From Chitinophaga pinensis (GTDB taxonomy: Bacteria > Bacteroidota > Bacteroidia > AKYH767-A > OLB10), in contig CAMBYJ010000013.1 of assembly GCA_945872015.1 (NCBI GenBank), forward strand, positions 1-16,473: a stretch of DNA of 16,473 nucleotides, written 5' to 3'. A model generated the notes under the pieces. It saw nothing but the letters and a program-made list of their open reading frames with translations, was not told the origin of the DNA and searched no databases. The position numbers were made by a program, and so were the translations under genes. Positions 5,489-15,222 of this stretch are shown here, in pieces (position 1 is the stretch's first letter; every line of letters begins with the position of its first letter).

Positions 5489-8400
5489 TATTGAACGCTT
5501 ACTTTTTGAATGCTCATTCCTTTATCAGTTTTTACTTTCACAAAGTACATTTGCTTTGCTACATTGCTCAAATTTATTTGTGTTTGATATACTGCAGATG
5601 TATTTGTTTCAGAAGATGAATAAACTTCTTTACCGTGGATGTCCACCACCGTTACAATCACCTTACCAATTGCATCATCTACTTTCAAAGTAAATGAACC
5701 ATTATTCGGATTTGGAATGACAGAAATATTAGTCGACTTATTAATTTCATCAATACCGGTAATCTGGAAAATTCGCTTCGTAGCAATATCATCCGCAGCA
5801 TTGGCATCTCCTGTTTTAGTTACTAACGCGTGAATGGTATAATCATTTACAAGCGACAAGTCTGCCGTTTGACTAAATGTATATTCCAAACTATCTCCTG
5901 CAAGAATTGTAGTATTAACAATTTCTGATACAATCAAATTACCGTTCACAAAACAACTTACTTCTGGTTGAATTAAATCGATAGACCCAGAATTTTTTAT
6001 CATCACTTTCACCACTTCATTCGCAGTTAATTGAGGCGCGAATGCAGGAGCCGTAATTCTTGTTGCTGTAGCATTGATGTAATCAGAGAAGTTTTGTGCA
6101 GAGTCGCTGCTTTCTAAAACATATGCATGTATTCTGAAATATGGTTCTGTATGACTACCGCCATTATACCCAGTGTTTAATGCATTAGTATAAGTTTGAA
6201 GTGAATACCCAATAGAAGTTGTTAATCCTGGGGTAATGCTACCCGTTAGATTGTTCTCAATTGGCGTTACTCCTTGGCCGGGACACCAGCCTGCTCTTGA
6301 AAGCGTCCATGTACCACTTTGATTAGCACATGAGTTTTGTGCGCAGTTATTCTTCCATACATTATGACTGAATGCAGTGGTGCCATTTATTTTAACGCTA
6401 TGTGTTGCATTGAAAAACTCCGCTGCATTACTTGTATTACCTTGTCCGTGACCAGTAATTGTCATTCTTAAATTTGATGCTTTTGTTTTTGCTTCAAACG
6501 GAATATTAAAGTTTGGCAATGTATAAGGAATTGCTGGATCACCATAAACATGATAATCGGTATTCCATAGCGGAGTGACCTTTTGGAATGGATAAGGATT
6601 GGTTCCTCCTATAAACTCGAAAGTAACTCTTAACAACCAACCTGATGGACCCCATACCTGAATGAATGATTGTAATTTTTGTTTGCCAACTAATAATGTT
6701 TTAAAATCAGTTACATCAATATCCCAAGGACCACAACCCATTCCATAAGGAGTAATAAAACGACCTAACTCATATTCTTGTCCGTTTTTAAAAATGGAAA
6801 CTTTACCAGTCTGATCCCAAGGATCACAACCTGTTGTAGGACAAGCTACCGAAACATGCATAATAACCTGACTCCATTGTTCAGGACCTTCAGGGAAAAT
6901 CACATCTGCAAATCGCGTTTGTCCGTTAGAAGCAAAGTCATGTTGTACATTATTAAATGCAACAATTATGTTACTCGATCCTGGCTTAGTTAATGAAATA
7001 AACGATGAATCATTTCTAAAATCATTGTCATTTGCTAATTGTGCACGAGCAGAAATAATTGAGGTTGTTAATGCAGACAAATCTTCTACTTTATTGAACA
7101 ATGCAGTGTAAACCTGATTAGGTTGAAGCGTCGTAAAGATTGTATCGTTTACTGCAGCACCATTATTCACACGATAAGAAACAGGAATATTAGATACTGC
7201 ATTAAATCCTGTATTCTTAACTTTCACTTTAATACGTGAAGCACTTGTAAACGCAGTTAAGTTATTAGGAGCATCAAGACCTAAAACAGTCACATCGTTT
7301 TGCATCAATTCATAACCACTTACCCATGCGTTTGCTAAAACAAAACTTGTTAGTGTTCCTGTATTTGCATTTGCTGTTTGATCATTTATAACGGCATTGC
7401 CTAACCCTTCATCTAATTTATAATAAGCAACAAGTCCTGGTTCATTACCAGCATAATTCGTTGTCATGTTCGATTGAATGTCCGTTGCTGATTTTGCAAT
7501 ATTCCAGATTCGCACTTCATCAATCGAACCTGCGAAAGTTCTTCCGCTGTAAGTAGGACTTTCACCAATAAATAATTTTGTTGGAGAAGGTGAAAATGAA
7601 AATGCAGGTGTATACGCTACTTTTTCTCCATTCACATATAACATCACATTGATTCCATCATAAACTCCAGCAATATGATACCATCTATTCGTCAATAAAA
7701 TTGATGGTGATGAAGCCGACTTCCATGTACCACCATCAGAAATCATGAACTCAATACTTCCATTATTTCCACATCGTAAGATATATCCTCTGTTTGGAGC
7801 GTTCACATCTTTAGCTATAATTGATCCATCAGAAATACTGTTCCTCCATGCTGAAGCATTGATCCATGTCTCTACAGTTATCGCATTTGTTGGATTTAAC
7901 TGAGGTGCATCATTAATAATAATCTTATCATCCAATCCATCGAAATTAACACCGAAATTAGTTCCTGTTGCAAAGTTACTGATGACTTTATTCAAAGTAT
8001 CATTCGTAGCTACCACATCACCGATTAAACTCGTATAGGCCTTCACGTTATAATTCTGATAAATGGATAAATCGGCAGTTTGAGTAAATGTGTAAGTATA
8101 TGTTCCGAATGGTGGAACTACCCCATTCATTGTTTCTGTTACTGCAGGATTGTTTCCTATCTTATAGCTTATTGGAAATCCAGTTAATGGATTAGTAGAA
8201 TAATTACTTACTACCAAACTAATCTGTTCTGCATTCGTCAAATTAAAGTTTGATGCTGGTCCTGCTATTGCGCTCACTCCTACATCAGGACTACTTAATG
8301 TACAATTGTAATCGCCGCTTTGCCATACTGATGCTAATGTAGTATTGATTAAAATTCCGTTATTACCTCCAGCAACAGAATTAATAGCTGATGTTGTTCC

Positions 8401-9030
8401 ATTGTTGGCATCTAATTTCCAATATCCAGCTAAACCAGGTTCTGTTCCTGTTAAAGAAGAACAAATAGTTGATGTGATTTGCGACTGCGTTCTTCCATAA
8501 TTCCAAAAGCGAACTTCATCAATACGTCCGCTAAACGAACGACCTAACCAACCTGGAGATTCACCAATGCATAAATTTCCTGTTGAAGGAATCATACCAC
8601 CACTAACAATATTTAATCCTCTCAATACCCCATTCACATAAATCATAATTGAATCGCCTGAATAAACACCTGCGACATGATACCAAGTACCTGTTTGCAT
8701 AATTGGTGCAGAAGTAGCCGTTGTCCAGCTACCGGCAATACTTAAGTTAAACTCTGCTTTTCCATTTTCCGCAGCACGTAAATCGAAACCATTATTTTGT
8801 CCGACATTATTTCCTGTACAAACTACGCTACCTTTATAGATAGGAGTTTTCCAAGCTGTTGCATTAATCCATGCTTCGACAGTAACACCCGATGCGCCAT
8901 GTAATGATGCATACGTAGGAACACGCACATAATCATTCGTACCATCGAGATTCAAATGGTACTGTGCTTGAGTTGTTGTGCTGATTAGCAATGCAATAAC
9001 AATCAAAAGTTTGGAGTAAAGATTTTTCAT
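5488..9030 (-). CDS. Secreted LamG / PNGase F-like protein with T9SS sorting domain
   Basis: This 1180-residue protein has a signal peptide (1-23), then LamG-like jellyroll 1 (about 24-240), a CARDB/APHP-like Ig domain (about 249-350), LamG 2 (about 357-572), a second Ig-like domain (about 578-681), a PNGase F-like region (about 688-973), a third Ig-like domain (about 982-1088) and a T9SS type A sorting domain (about 1100-1180). PNGase F cleaves the Asn-GlcNAc amide of N-glycoproteins. Matching landmarks are CDPWDQ (735-740), GRFITPY (756-762), DIDVTDFK (770-777), AEFFNATHSVKIN (870-882) and SRAGWCPG (911-918). By hand alignment D739 matches catalytic D60 and E871 matches E206, but E118 corresponds to Q791, so activity is uncertain. 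It should be secreted by T9SS and attached to or released from the surface. It lies 18 bases after the LamG gene and overlaps the dioxygenase gene by one base. Confidence 0.9.
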   Translation of the reverse strand: MKNLYSKLLIVIALLISTTTQAQYHLNLDGTNDYVRVPTYASLHGASGVTVEAWINATAWKTPIYKGSVVCTGNNVGQNNGFDLRAAENGKAEFNLSIAGSWTTATSAPIMQTGTWYHVAGVYSGDSIMIYVNGVLRGLNIVSGGMIPSTGNLCIGESPGWLGRSFSGRIDEVRFWNYGRTQSQITSTICSSLTGTEPGLAGYWKLDANNGTTSAINSVAGGNNGILINTTLASVWQSGDYNCTLSSPDVGVSAIAGPASNFNLTNAEQISLVVSNYSTNPLTGFPISYKIGNNPAVTETMNGVVPPFGTYTYTFTQTADLSIYQNYNVKAYTSLIGDVVATNDTLNKVISNFATGTNFGVNFDGLDDKIIINDAPQLNPTNAITVETWINASAWRNSISDGSIIAKDVNAPNRGYILRCGNNGSIEFMISDGGTWKSASSPSILLTNRWYHIAGVYDGINVMLYVNGEKVAYTPAFSFSPSPTKLFIGESPTYSGRTFAGSIDEVRIWNIAKSATDIQSNMTTNYAGNEPGLVAYYKLDEGLGNAVINDQTANANTGTLTSFVLANAWVSGYELMQNDVTVLGLDAPNNLTAFTSASRIKVKVKNTGFNAVSNIPVSYRVNNGAAVNDTIFTTLQPNQVYTALFNKVEDLSALTTSIISARAQLANDNDFRNDSSFISLTKPGSSNIIVAFNNVQHDFASNGQTRFADVIFPEGPEQWSQVIMHVSVACPTTGCDPWDQTGKVSIFKNGQEYELGRFITPYGMGCGPWDIDVTDFKTLLVGKQKLQSFIQVWGPSGWLLRVTFEFIGGTNPYPFQKVTPLWNTDYHVYGDPAIPYTLPNFNIPFEAKTKASNLRMTITGHGQGNTSNAAEFFNATHSVKINGTTAFSHNVWKNNCAQNSCANQSGTWTLSRAGWCPGQGVTPIENNLTGSITPGLTTSIGYSLQTYTNALNTGYNGGSHTEPYFRIHAYVLESSDSAQNFSDYINATATRITAPAFAPQLTANEVVKVMIKNSGSIDLIQPEVSCFVNGNLIVSEIVNTTILAGDSLEYTFSQTADLSLVNDYTIHALVTKTGDANAADDIATKRIFQITGIDEINKSTNISVIPNPNNGSFTLKVDDAIGKVIVTVVDIHGKEVYSSSETNTSAVYQTQINLSNVAKQMYFVKVKTDKGMSIQKVSVQ

Positions 9031-9048
9031 TGTATGTTAATGGGTCTG

Positions 9049-10536
9049 TTATTTATTAATCATTAATTTTTTTGTCGATACTTTTCCTTCTTTCACAATT
9101 TGAATGAAGTAAATTCCATTCGTTAATTCATCCGAAGAAAAACTCATAACTACATCATTAGAATAAACTGAGTTTACTAAACGACTATTCGAATCATAAA
9201 TTGATATTTGGGAATTTGCCACATTAAATAAATTGAAATTTCCATTATTCGGATTAGGCAACAATAGAATTTCTTTGTTATCAGTATTTAAATTCTCGAT
9301 AGATGTAAGCGGAGAACTACCAACTCCAATTGCATAATATTTATTTTGAAGATTCACTCCAGTAAATTTCACAATAGTTCCATTTGCTAATAATGAACTT
9401 GCTGAAGCAGCTACAGAGTAAGTTTGATTCATCGAATCTCTCACTAACAATGTATAATTCTGAACTGGTAAATTCTTAGTTAATGAATCACCACCATTAG
9501 CAGCATAACTTAAATTGAAATATAAATCAGCATTCACATTTCCACCTTTGTTGAATAACCACTCTCGCGATGTTCTTTTAAAATCAAGTGGTGAATTCGA
9601 AGGTAAATAAATCGTAGAAACACCTGACGAATCATTATGTCCGTAAACAGCATAATCGAATTTCTTTGAACCAATTGATGCAATTAAATTTAATCCGTTA
9701 GTAGTAGTGCTGTAATTATAAAGCGAAGGATCTTTCCCAAACCAAACACCATTCACATCATTCATGTTGTACATTGCATCGTTAGCCACAGCTGCATAGG
9801 ATGGTTGCCATGAATAATAATTTGCTGAAGCATTCAACGTACCATCGCTACCGTTACCCGTTAAGTCAGGTAAGTTTGTTCCTGCTGTTTGATTAAAATC
9901 CCAATACCCCACTAAACCAATTTCATTTCCTTGCAAGTGTTTATGCATGGTTGATTTAATTTCATCAGATGTTCGCACAACGCTCCATAAGCGAACTTCA
10001 TCAATACTTCCGAAGCTTTGGAAATTTGTTAAGTCCCAAGGAGCAATACCAATTACAAACGGATTTGAACTCGATGCAATCGCATTTCCTGTAAGAGGTA
10101 AACCACCCACTTGAACGCCATTGATGTAACAAAGCATTTGTCCACCAGAACCAAACGTGGTTGCAAAATGTACCCATGCAGAATCTATCGGAGATGAACC
10201 AGCTTGAATTGTATTCACTCCTGGATTCCATATTTCAGAATAGTTCTGCCCTAATTGCACCGCCATCAAATATCCATTATCAAACGCAGGTGTAACCTTA
10301 CCCATGATTTTCTGATTCCAAGTAGAGTTATACATTCGCACCCATACTTCCATGGTAAGTTCGTTACCCGTATTTAAAATATTATTCGTTCCGCAATTGA
10401 AATACACAGGAGGCTTTGTTCCTGCATTCCACGTTGGATAATCAATGTAAAAACTATTTCCCGCAGAGGTTTGTGCATGCACGTTAGCGATAGCACACAC
10501 TGAAAGAATTGTAAAAAGTAATCTTTTTAATCTCAT
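9049..10536 (-). CDS. Secreted LamG-domain protein with T9SS sorting domain
   Basis: Product of 495 residues. A longer frame begins at 10557, but the ATG at 10536 gives a clean signal peptide (MRLKRLLFTILSVCAIANVHAQ), so I use it; it sits five bases after the susD stop. A LamG/concanavalin-like domain spans about residues 45-215, with the typical SIDEVRLW and GLVGYWDF motifs. The middle (about 245-405) is not recognised. The last 80 residues form a T9SS type A sorting domain (LLPNPNNGNFNL, then GIYFIQI and a Lys-rich end). The LamG/T9SS layout echoes the first domain of the next gene, suggesting paralogous binding modules. No catalytic motif is seen; it may bind glycans or glycoproteins at the cell surface. 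Confidence 0.88.
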   Translation of the reverse strand: MRLKRLLFTILSVCAIANVHAQTSAGNSFYIDYPTWNAGTKPPVYFNCGTNNILNTGNELTMEVWVRMYNSTWNQKIMGKVTPAFDNGYLMAVQLGQNYSEIWNPGVNTIQAGSSPIDSAWVHFATTFGSGGQMLCYINGVQVGGLPLTGNAIASSSNPFVIGIAPWDLTNFQSFGSIDEVRLWSVVRTSDEIKSTMHKHLQGNEIGLVGYWDFNQTAGTNLPDLTGNGSDGTLNASANYYSWQPSYAAVANDAMYNMNDVNGVWFGKDPSLYNYSTTTNGLNLIASIGSKKFDYAVYGHNDSSGVSTIYLPSNSPLDFKRTSREWLFNKGGNVNADLYFNLSYAANGGDSLTKNLPVQNYTLLVRDSMNQTYSVAASASSLLANGTIVKFTGVNLQNKYYAIGVGSSPLTSIENLNTDNKEILLLPNPNNGNFNLFNVANSQISIYDSNSRLVNSVYSNDVVMSFSSDELTNGIYFIQIVKEGKVSTKKLMINK

Positions 10537-10541
10537 AATAA

Positions 10542-12029
10542 TTAGTTTACATCCCACCAGACTTTCGTTGCTGGTAAATCAGGACCTTGTTGGATTATTG
10601 CTTGGTTGTAATTGTTTCCATTTAATGTCACCTCCTTTGCAGGATAGGTCAAACGATTTGGAAAATTAGTTAAATTGATTGAATTATTGGAGTAGTCTAA
10701 TAAAACAGGGTAGCCCGTTCTTCGAAACTCACTGTAGCTTTCTAACCCATTCTGAAATGCATAAGAAATATACTTCTGCGTAATAATTCGCTCCAGCGTA
10801 ACAGGTAAACATACACTTAAGTAATTTGCTATTTGAGTACTTGTGATAGAACTATTTGGATACGAATTCATACTTAAACTGATACCATCAAAATAGTACT
10901 GCTGCGAACTGCCTAAAGACCACCATCCGTTAAGAGCTGCTTCCGATAATAAAAAGTTTACCTCCGCTGCCGACATTAATACACCTGGAGCATCCTGACG
11001 TAAAAACCAATTACCAATTTTTGAAACATCGCTTGCATCACTGTTGTAATTACTCCATATAGATGAACCTGAAGGAACTAAATTCGGCACACCCTCATAG
11101 TCTGGAATCCCAATAATCAACGACTCAGTAGTGTATTGTGCAAAAACATTAATACGCGGATCATTGGTATATTTTAGATAGTCAATTAAAAATTTACTTG
11201 GATACGTTCTTCCTCCGCTTTGACCGCTATTGATTAAATCAAATAAAGGGTTTCTTACATCGCCTGAATAAGGGAAATAAGCATTGTCAGCATTAGAAAG
11301 TAACAAAGGCTGATTCACTAATTCGTTTAATACTTGTTGTGTTTGTGCAGGCGCTACATTCGATATTCGCATTGCTAATCGAAGGCGTAATGAATTTGCA
11401 AATTGTATCCACTTAATTATTGAACCTTTGAAAATCGGATCACTATTTCCTGCAAAAGTTGGTTTTGAAATATCAAGCGCAACAGAAGCATTTTTTAATT
11501 CATTTAACAGTGAATTGTAAATAGTCGACTGACGATCATAAGCAGGAGATAAATTCAGGTTTTTACCATTCAAAGCCTGCGAATACGGAATATCACCAAA
11601 GGCATCCGTAAGCTGAGAAAACAAATAACACTCCCATATTTTCGCAATCGCATTTTTGTTTATCAGATAGGCATCACCGTTAGTAAGGTTTTGTACCTCG
11701 CGCGCGTTCATCAAACCTTGAGCATACAACTCATTCCACCAAGCATCTTTACCATCATTACTATCATACTCTCTGCCTGCATCTACTCCACCCAATGTAG
11801 CGAAGTACATATTCCAATTCATAACTGTCCAATAGTTAAAATTGGCGTTGGTGATATAACTACCCATTCCTTTTACCACAGAAAATGTAAATAAGTAATC
11901 AGGGTTGGTATTGGTTGGCGAATTCGGATTAACATTTAATTCATCCATCGATTCCTTACAAGAGAATGGAACAACAAGCAACATTAAAAACAGGCAAGCA
12001 ACTATTCGTTTAGTAAATATATTCTTCAT
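10542..12029 (-). CDS. susD: SusD/RagB-like outer-membrane lipoprotein
   Basis: Product of 495 residues. The signal peptide ends in a lipobox, VPFSC, making C24 the lipidated residue, followed by the short linker KES. The start of the mature protein (MDELNVNPNSPTNTNPDYLFT) is typical of the SusD-like families that sit beside SusC. The body has the expected TPR-like helices (for example IWECYLFSQLTDAFGDIPY) and the C-terminal TYPAKE region. SusD proteins cap the SusC channel and capture oligomeric substrate at the cell surface. It begins one base after the susC stop (TAAG then ATG on the minus strand), so the pair is surely co-translated. Its substrate is not predictable from sequence; the neighbouring N-glycanase-like gene suggests glycans or glycopeptides. 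Confidence 0.93.
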   Translation of the reverse strand: MKNIFTKRIVACLFLMLLVVPFSCKESMDELNVNPNSPTNTNPDYLFTFSVVKGMGSYITNANFNYWTVMNWNMYFATLGGVDAGREYDSNDGKDAWWNELYAQGLMNAREVQNLTNGDAYLINKNAIAKIWECYLFSQLTDAFGDIPYSQALNGKNLNLSPAYDRQSTIYNSLLNELKNASVALDISKPTFAGNSDPIFKGSIIKWIQFANSLRLRLAMRISNVAPAQTQQVLNELVNQPLLLSNADNAYFPYSGDVRNPLFDLINSGQSGGRTYPSKFLIDYLKYTNDPRINVFAQYTTESLIIGIPDYEGVPNLVPSGSSIWSNYNSDASDVSKIGNWFLRQDAPGVLMSAAEVNFLLSEAALNGWWSLGSSQQYYFDGISLSMNSYPNSSITSTQIANYLSVCLPVTLERIITQKYISYAFQNGLESYSEFRRTGYPVLLDYSNNSINLTNFPNRLTYPAKEVTLNGNNYNQAIIQQGPDLPATKVWWDVN

Positions 12030-12030
12030 C

Positions 12031-15000
12031 TTACAACGTCACTTTAATGTTAAAACCAACACTTCTTCTTGTAGGCCATGAGTATATCTCGTACCCTTGT
12101 CCGTTACCGTTAGTATACGACGATTCCGGATCAATATTCGGAGCGCCACTATAGATCAACCATAAATTACGACCAGTTAAAGCAATGCTTAATCCTTTCA
12201 TATGTAATTTATCAGTAACAGATTTATTAAATCGATAGTTGAACGTGAATTCACGAAGCTTTACAAAGCTTGCATCGTAAATAAACTGTTCATGTATTTC
12301 ATTCGTCCAGTCGGAAAATTGGCCCCAGTACAATTCTGGATTCACATATACCGTATTTTGAGTTCCATCTGCAGTTACACCATCAGCAAGATAACCACCA
12401 GTTGCTACCCAATTTTCAGGCGACACTCCCGCAGCTAACCGTGCGGCTTCACTAGCATACCATGCATCACGACCTTCTAATGTACTTTCTAAATTCCCAG
12501 AGTAACCACTCGCATACATATTTGTTCCACTAAACATTTGTCCTCCGATGCGATAATCAACTAAAAACCCTAAAGAGAAATTTTTATAGGTGAAATTGTT
12601 GTTTATACCTCCCGTCATCTTCGGATTATAGTTGCCAAGCACCTTCGGTTTATCATCGCGAATGTACATTCCATTTTCATCGACTAATTTATTTCCATTC
12701 GCATCACGCTTGATTCCGTAACCAACAATATCGCCGTATTCATGTCCGGGTCTAGCTTCAATCGTTAAATTCCATTGGTAAAACAATTGATAAGCTTCTA
12801 ATCCTTCTGTCAATGAAACAACCTTGTTTCTGTTATGAGCTAAATTGATATCTAAATTCCATTTGAAATTTGTCTTCTCAATTGGAATAGTTTTAATCTG
12901 CAACTCGATTCCTTTATTTAAAATCTCACCACTGTTTATAATTGCATTCACAAATCCCGAACTAGCAGATACGCTAGCCGGTAGAATCTGATTCTTGGTA
13001 ACAGAACGATAGTAAGTAAAATCAACTCCTAATCTACGATTATAGAAATACAACTCAGTTCCAGCTTCAATGTTGGATGTGATTTCAGGTTTTAAATTTA
13101 GTAATGGTAATGTCGGATCTAACTGATACATGGTAGCACCATTGAAGGAACCTGCTGTTGGATAACTAAAGGTAGCGCGATAAGGATCGGTATCTCGACC
13201 AACCATTGCCCAAGACAAACGAAGTTTACCAAATGTAAATTTCGATTTATCATTTTTCATTAATTCAGAAAAAACAAATCCTGTACTCACTGATGGATAA
13301 AAATAAGAACGCGCGTCTTTTGGTAAAGTAGAGCTCCAATCATTACGAGCTGTTATATCCAAGTATAAAAACTCTTTATAGGCTACTTGTCCGAATGCAT
13401 ATAAACCATTCGTACGACGCTTTGAAATGAAATTTGAAACCGTTGGACGATTAACACTGTTCTCAATCGAATAGAAATACGGAATCGCTAATCCACCATC
13501 AGTGCGAGAAGAAAACAAATTACTTTCCTTTTGCAACGTACTTCCTCCTACATTGGCAGAATAAGAAATATCAGAATTAATACTATCTGAATAACTCAAC
13601 AAGAAATCACTTTGATATTGCTTTTCATTCGACCAGCCTTTTGAATAAGAGCCCAATGAATTAGAAATACTGTTATATCCTTCGCGATCATTGGTCTGAA
13701 ATAAATTTATGTCGGCATTGGTACGCACCATCAAACTAAAATTATCCTGAATCTTATAATTCACCGAGGCAATTCCTAATAATCGATCGCGGGTATCTTC
13801 ATTCAAATCGTAGTTGATAGACCAATACGGGTTGTTCATCCAGTTCCAGTTAGTGAACCATGTTTGCTCATGACCAGCTGCATCCATTTGATGATTCTCT
13901 AATGATTCTGCACTGATATTTCGAGGCATCATCACATAATTACGAGGCGCACTAAAACTATTCGCTAATCCTAAACGATTTTTAGCCACCTGATTGCTGT
14001 AGGTGATTCCCACATCTAAACTAATACGATCGCTTATCATAGCGGCTGTACGTGCCGTTAGATTAGTTCTATTCAGTGTTGTTCCAGGAACAATATCCTT
14101 TGTATTAAAATTACCTGCCGACAAACGATACGTCATCTTGTCGGAACCACCACTTAACGAAACATTATTAACAGCTGTTATTCCTGTTTGAAAAAAGGAG
14201 CTGTAGTTATCTGCCTGCGGAGAAAAACTTCGTACTTGTCCATCCCAGTCTTTAATAATTTGCCCTTGCATTTTCGGTCCCCAGCTACCAAAAGCAGAAG
14301 CGCTAGCAGTATTGTAAGTATAAATTCCATTTTGCAAAACCCAAGGACCTTCAAACTTTCCATTACGACCTGCACCGTACATATCCTGAAACTTTAATTG
14401 AATATTTGGCAACTCAATGCTCGTTGAACTATTGTACGTTACTCCGATACCGTTAGCCTTGCTTCCTTTTTTTGTTGTTATAACAATTACACCATTTGCA
14501 GCGAGTGAACCATAAAGGGCTGCCGCATTCGGACCTTTTAACACATTCACTGATTCAATATCATCGGGATTGATATCACTGATACCATTACCAAAATCTC
14601 TTCCACCCCATTGTGTGGTAGTATTGTTCGTATTGTTTTCAATCGGCACACCATCAACTACAATCAATGCCTGATTAGAACCTGACAAAGAAGTAACACC
14701 ACGCAATAAAATTCTACTCGAAGAACCTGGTCCGCCAGTAGTAGAAGTAATATTCAAACCTGCAACCTTTCCCGCCAACTGATTAATCACACTTGCATCT
14801 TTAGCTGTTTGCAAATCTTCTCCCTTCACCTCCTGAACAGCATAACCGAGGGCCTTCTTGTCCTTTTTAATTCCGAGTGCGGTAACAACAACCTCCTTTA
14901 ATTCCGTTTTATCTTTTTTCAGATAAACAACAAGATTTGTTTTACCATTCACAGGAACGACTTCACGCAGCATCGAAACCATTACAAAAATTAATGTATC

Positions 15001-15222
15001 GTTAGCGTGCGGAACAGTGATTTCAAATTTGCCATCTTCATTCGCAGCAGTAGAAATGGAAGTGCCTTTAACATTGATTACGGTGAAAGGCAAAGCTTGA
15101 TTATCATCCATTGATAAAACTAAACCGCTAACCTTTAACGATTGTGCTTTTAGCTGGATGCAAGAAAATAATGGTATTAGAATGAAAAGTAATTTAACCA
15201 GTAATGATTTATTTCTTTTCAT
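12031..15222 (-). CDS. susC: SusC/RagA-like TonB-dependent outer-membrane transporter
   Basis: Product of 1063 residues, normal for SusC. In order: signal peptide (1-27, ending KAQ), a carboxypeptidase-regulatory-like domain (about 29-104), the SusC signature segment ELKEVVVTALGIKKD (107-121), the plug domain (about 124-252) with LLRGVTSLSGSNQALIVVDG (172-191) and IESVNVLKGPNAAALYG (222-238), then the 22-strand barrel ending in GFNIKVTL. It forms the TonB/ExbBD-energised channel that imports substrate delivered by SusD. Its ATG lies inside the end of the preceding thioredoxin-like gene (14-base overlap), and susD follows after one base. No anti-sigma/ECF pair or hybrid two-component regulator is present in the window, so control is not evident. 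Confidence 0.95.
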   Translation of the reverse strand: MKRNKSLLVKLLFILIPLFSCIQLKAQSLKVSGLVLSMDDNQALPFTVINVKGTSISTAANEDGKFEITVPHANDTLIFVMVSMLREVVPVNGKTNLVVYLKKDKTELKEVVVTALGIKKDKKALGYAVQEVKGEDLQTAKDASVINQLAGKVAGLNITSTTGGPGSSSRILLRGVTSLSGSNQALIVVDGVPIENNTNNTTTQWGGRDFGNGISDINPDDIESVNVLKGPNAAALYGSLAANGVIVITTKKGSKANGIGVTYNSSTSIELPNIQLKFQDMYGAGRNGKFEGPWVLQNGIYTYNTASASAFGSWGPKMQGQIIKDWDGQVRSFSPQADNYSSFFQTGITAVNNVSLSGGSDKMTYRLSAGNFNTKDIVPGTTLNRTNLTARTAAMISDRISLDVGITYSNQVAKNRLGLANSFSAPRNYVMMPRNISAESLENHQMDAAGHEQTWFTNWNWMNNPYWSINYDLNEDTRDRLLGIASVNYKIQDNFSLMVRTNADINLFQTNDREGYNSISNSLGSYSKGWSNEKQYQSDFLLSYSDSINSDISYSANVGGSTLQKESNLFSSRTDGGLAIPYFYSIENSVNRPTVSNFISKRRTNGLYAFGQVAYKEFLYLDITARNDWSSTLPKDARSYFYPSVSTGFVFSELMKNDKSKFTFGKLRLSWAMVGRDTDPYRATFSYPTAGSFNGATMYQLDPTLPLLNLKPEITSNIEAGTELYFYNRRLGVDFTYYRSVTKNQILPASVSASSGFVNAIINSGEILNKGIELQIKTIPIEKTNFKWNLDINLAHNRNKVVSLTEGLEAYQLFYQWNLTIEARPGHEYGDIVGYGIKRDANGNKLVDENGMYIRDDKPKVLGNYNPKMTGGINNNFTYKNFSLGFLVDYRIGGQMFSGTNMYASGYSGNLESTLEGRDAWYASEAARLAAGVSPENWVATGGYLADGVTADGTQNTVYVNPELYWGQFSDWTNEIHEQFIYDASFVKLREFTFNYRFNKSVTDKLHMKGLSIALTGRNLWLIYSGAPNIDPESSYTNGNGQGYEIYSWPTRRSVGFNIKVTL

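Noticed and set aside
10537..10557. Upstream ATG giving the LamG protein seven extra residues (start at 10557)
   Set aside because: It would overlap the susD stop and puts non-signal residues before a clean signal peptide that begins at the ATG at 10536.
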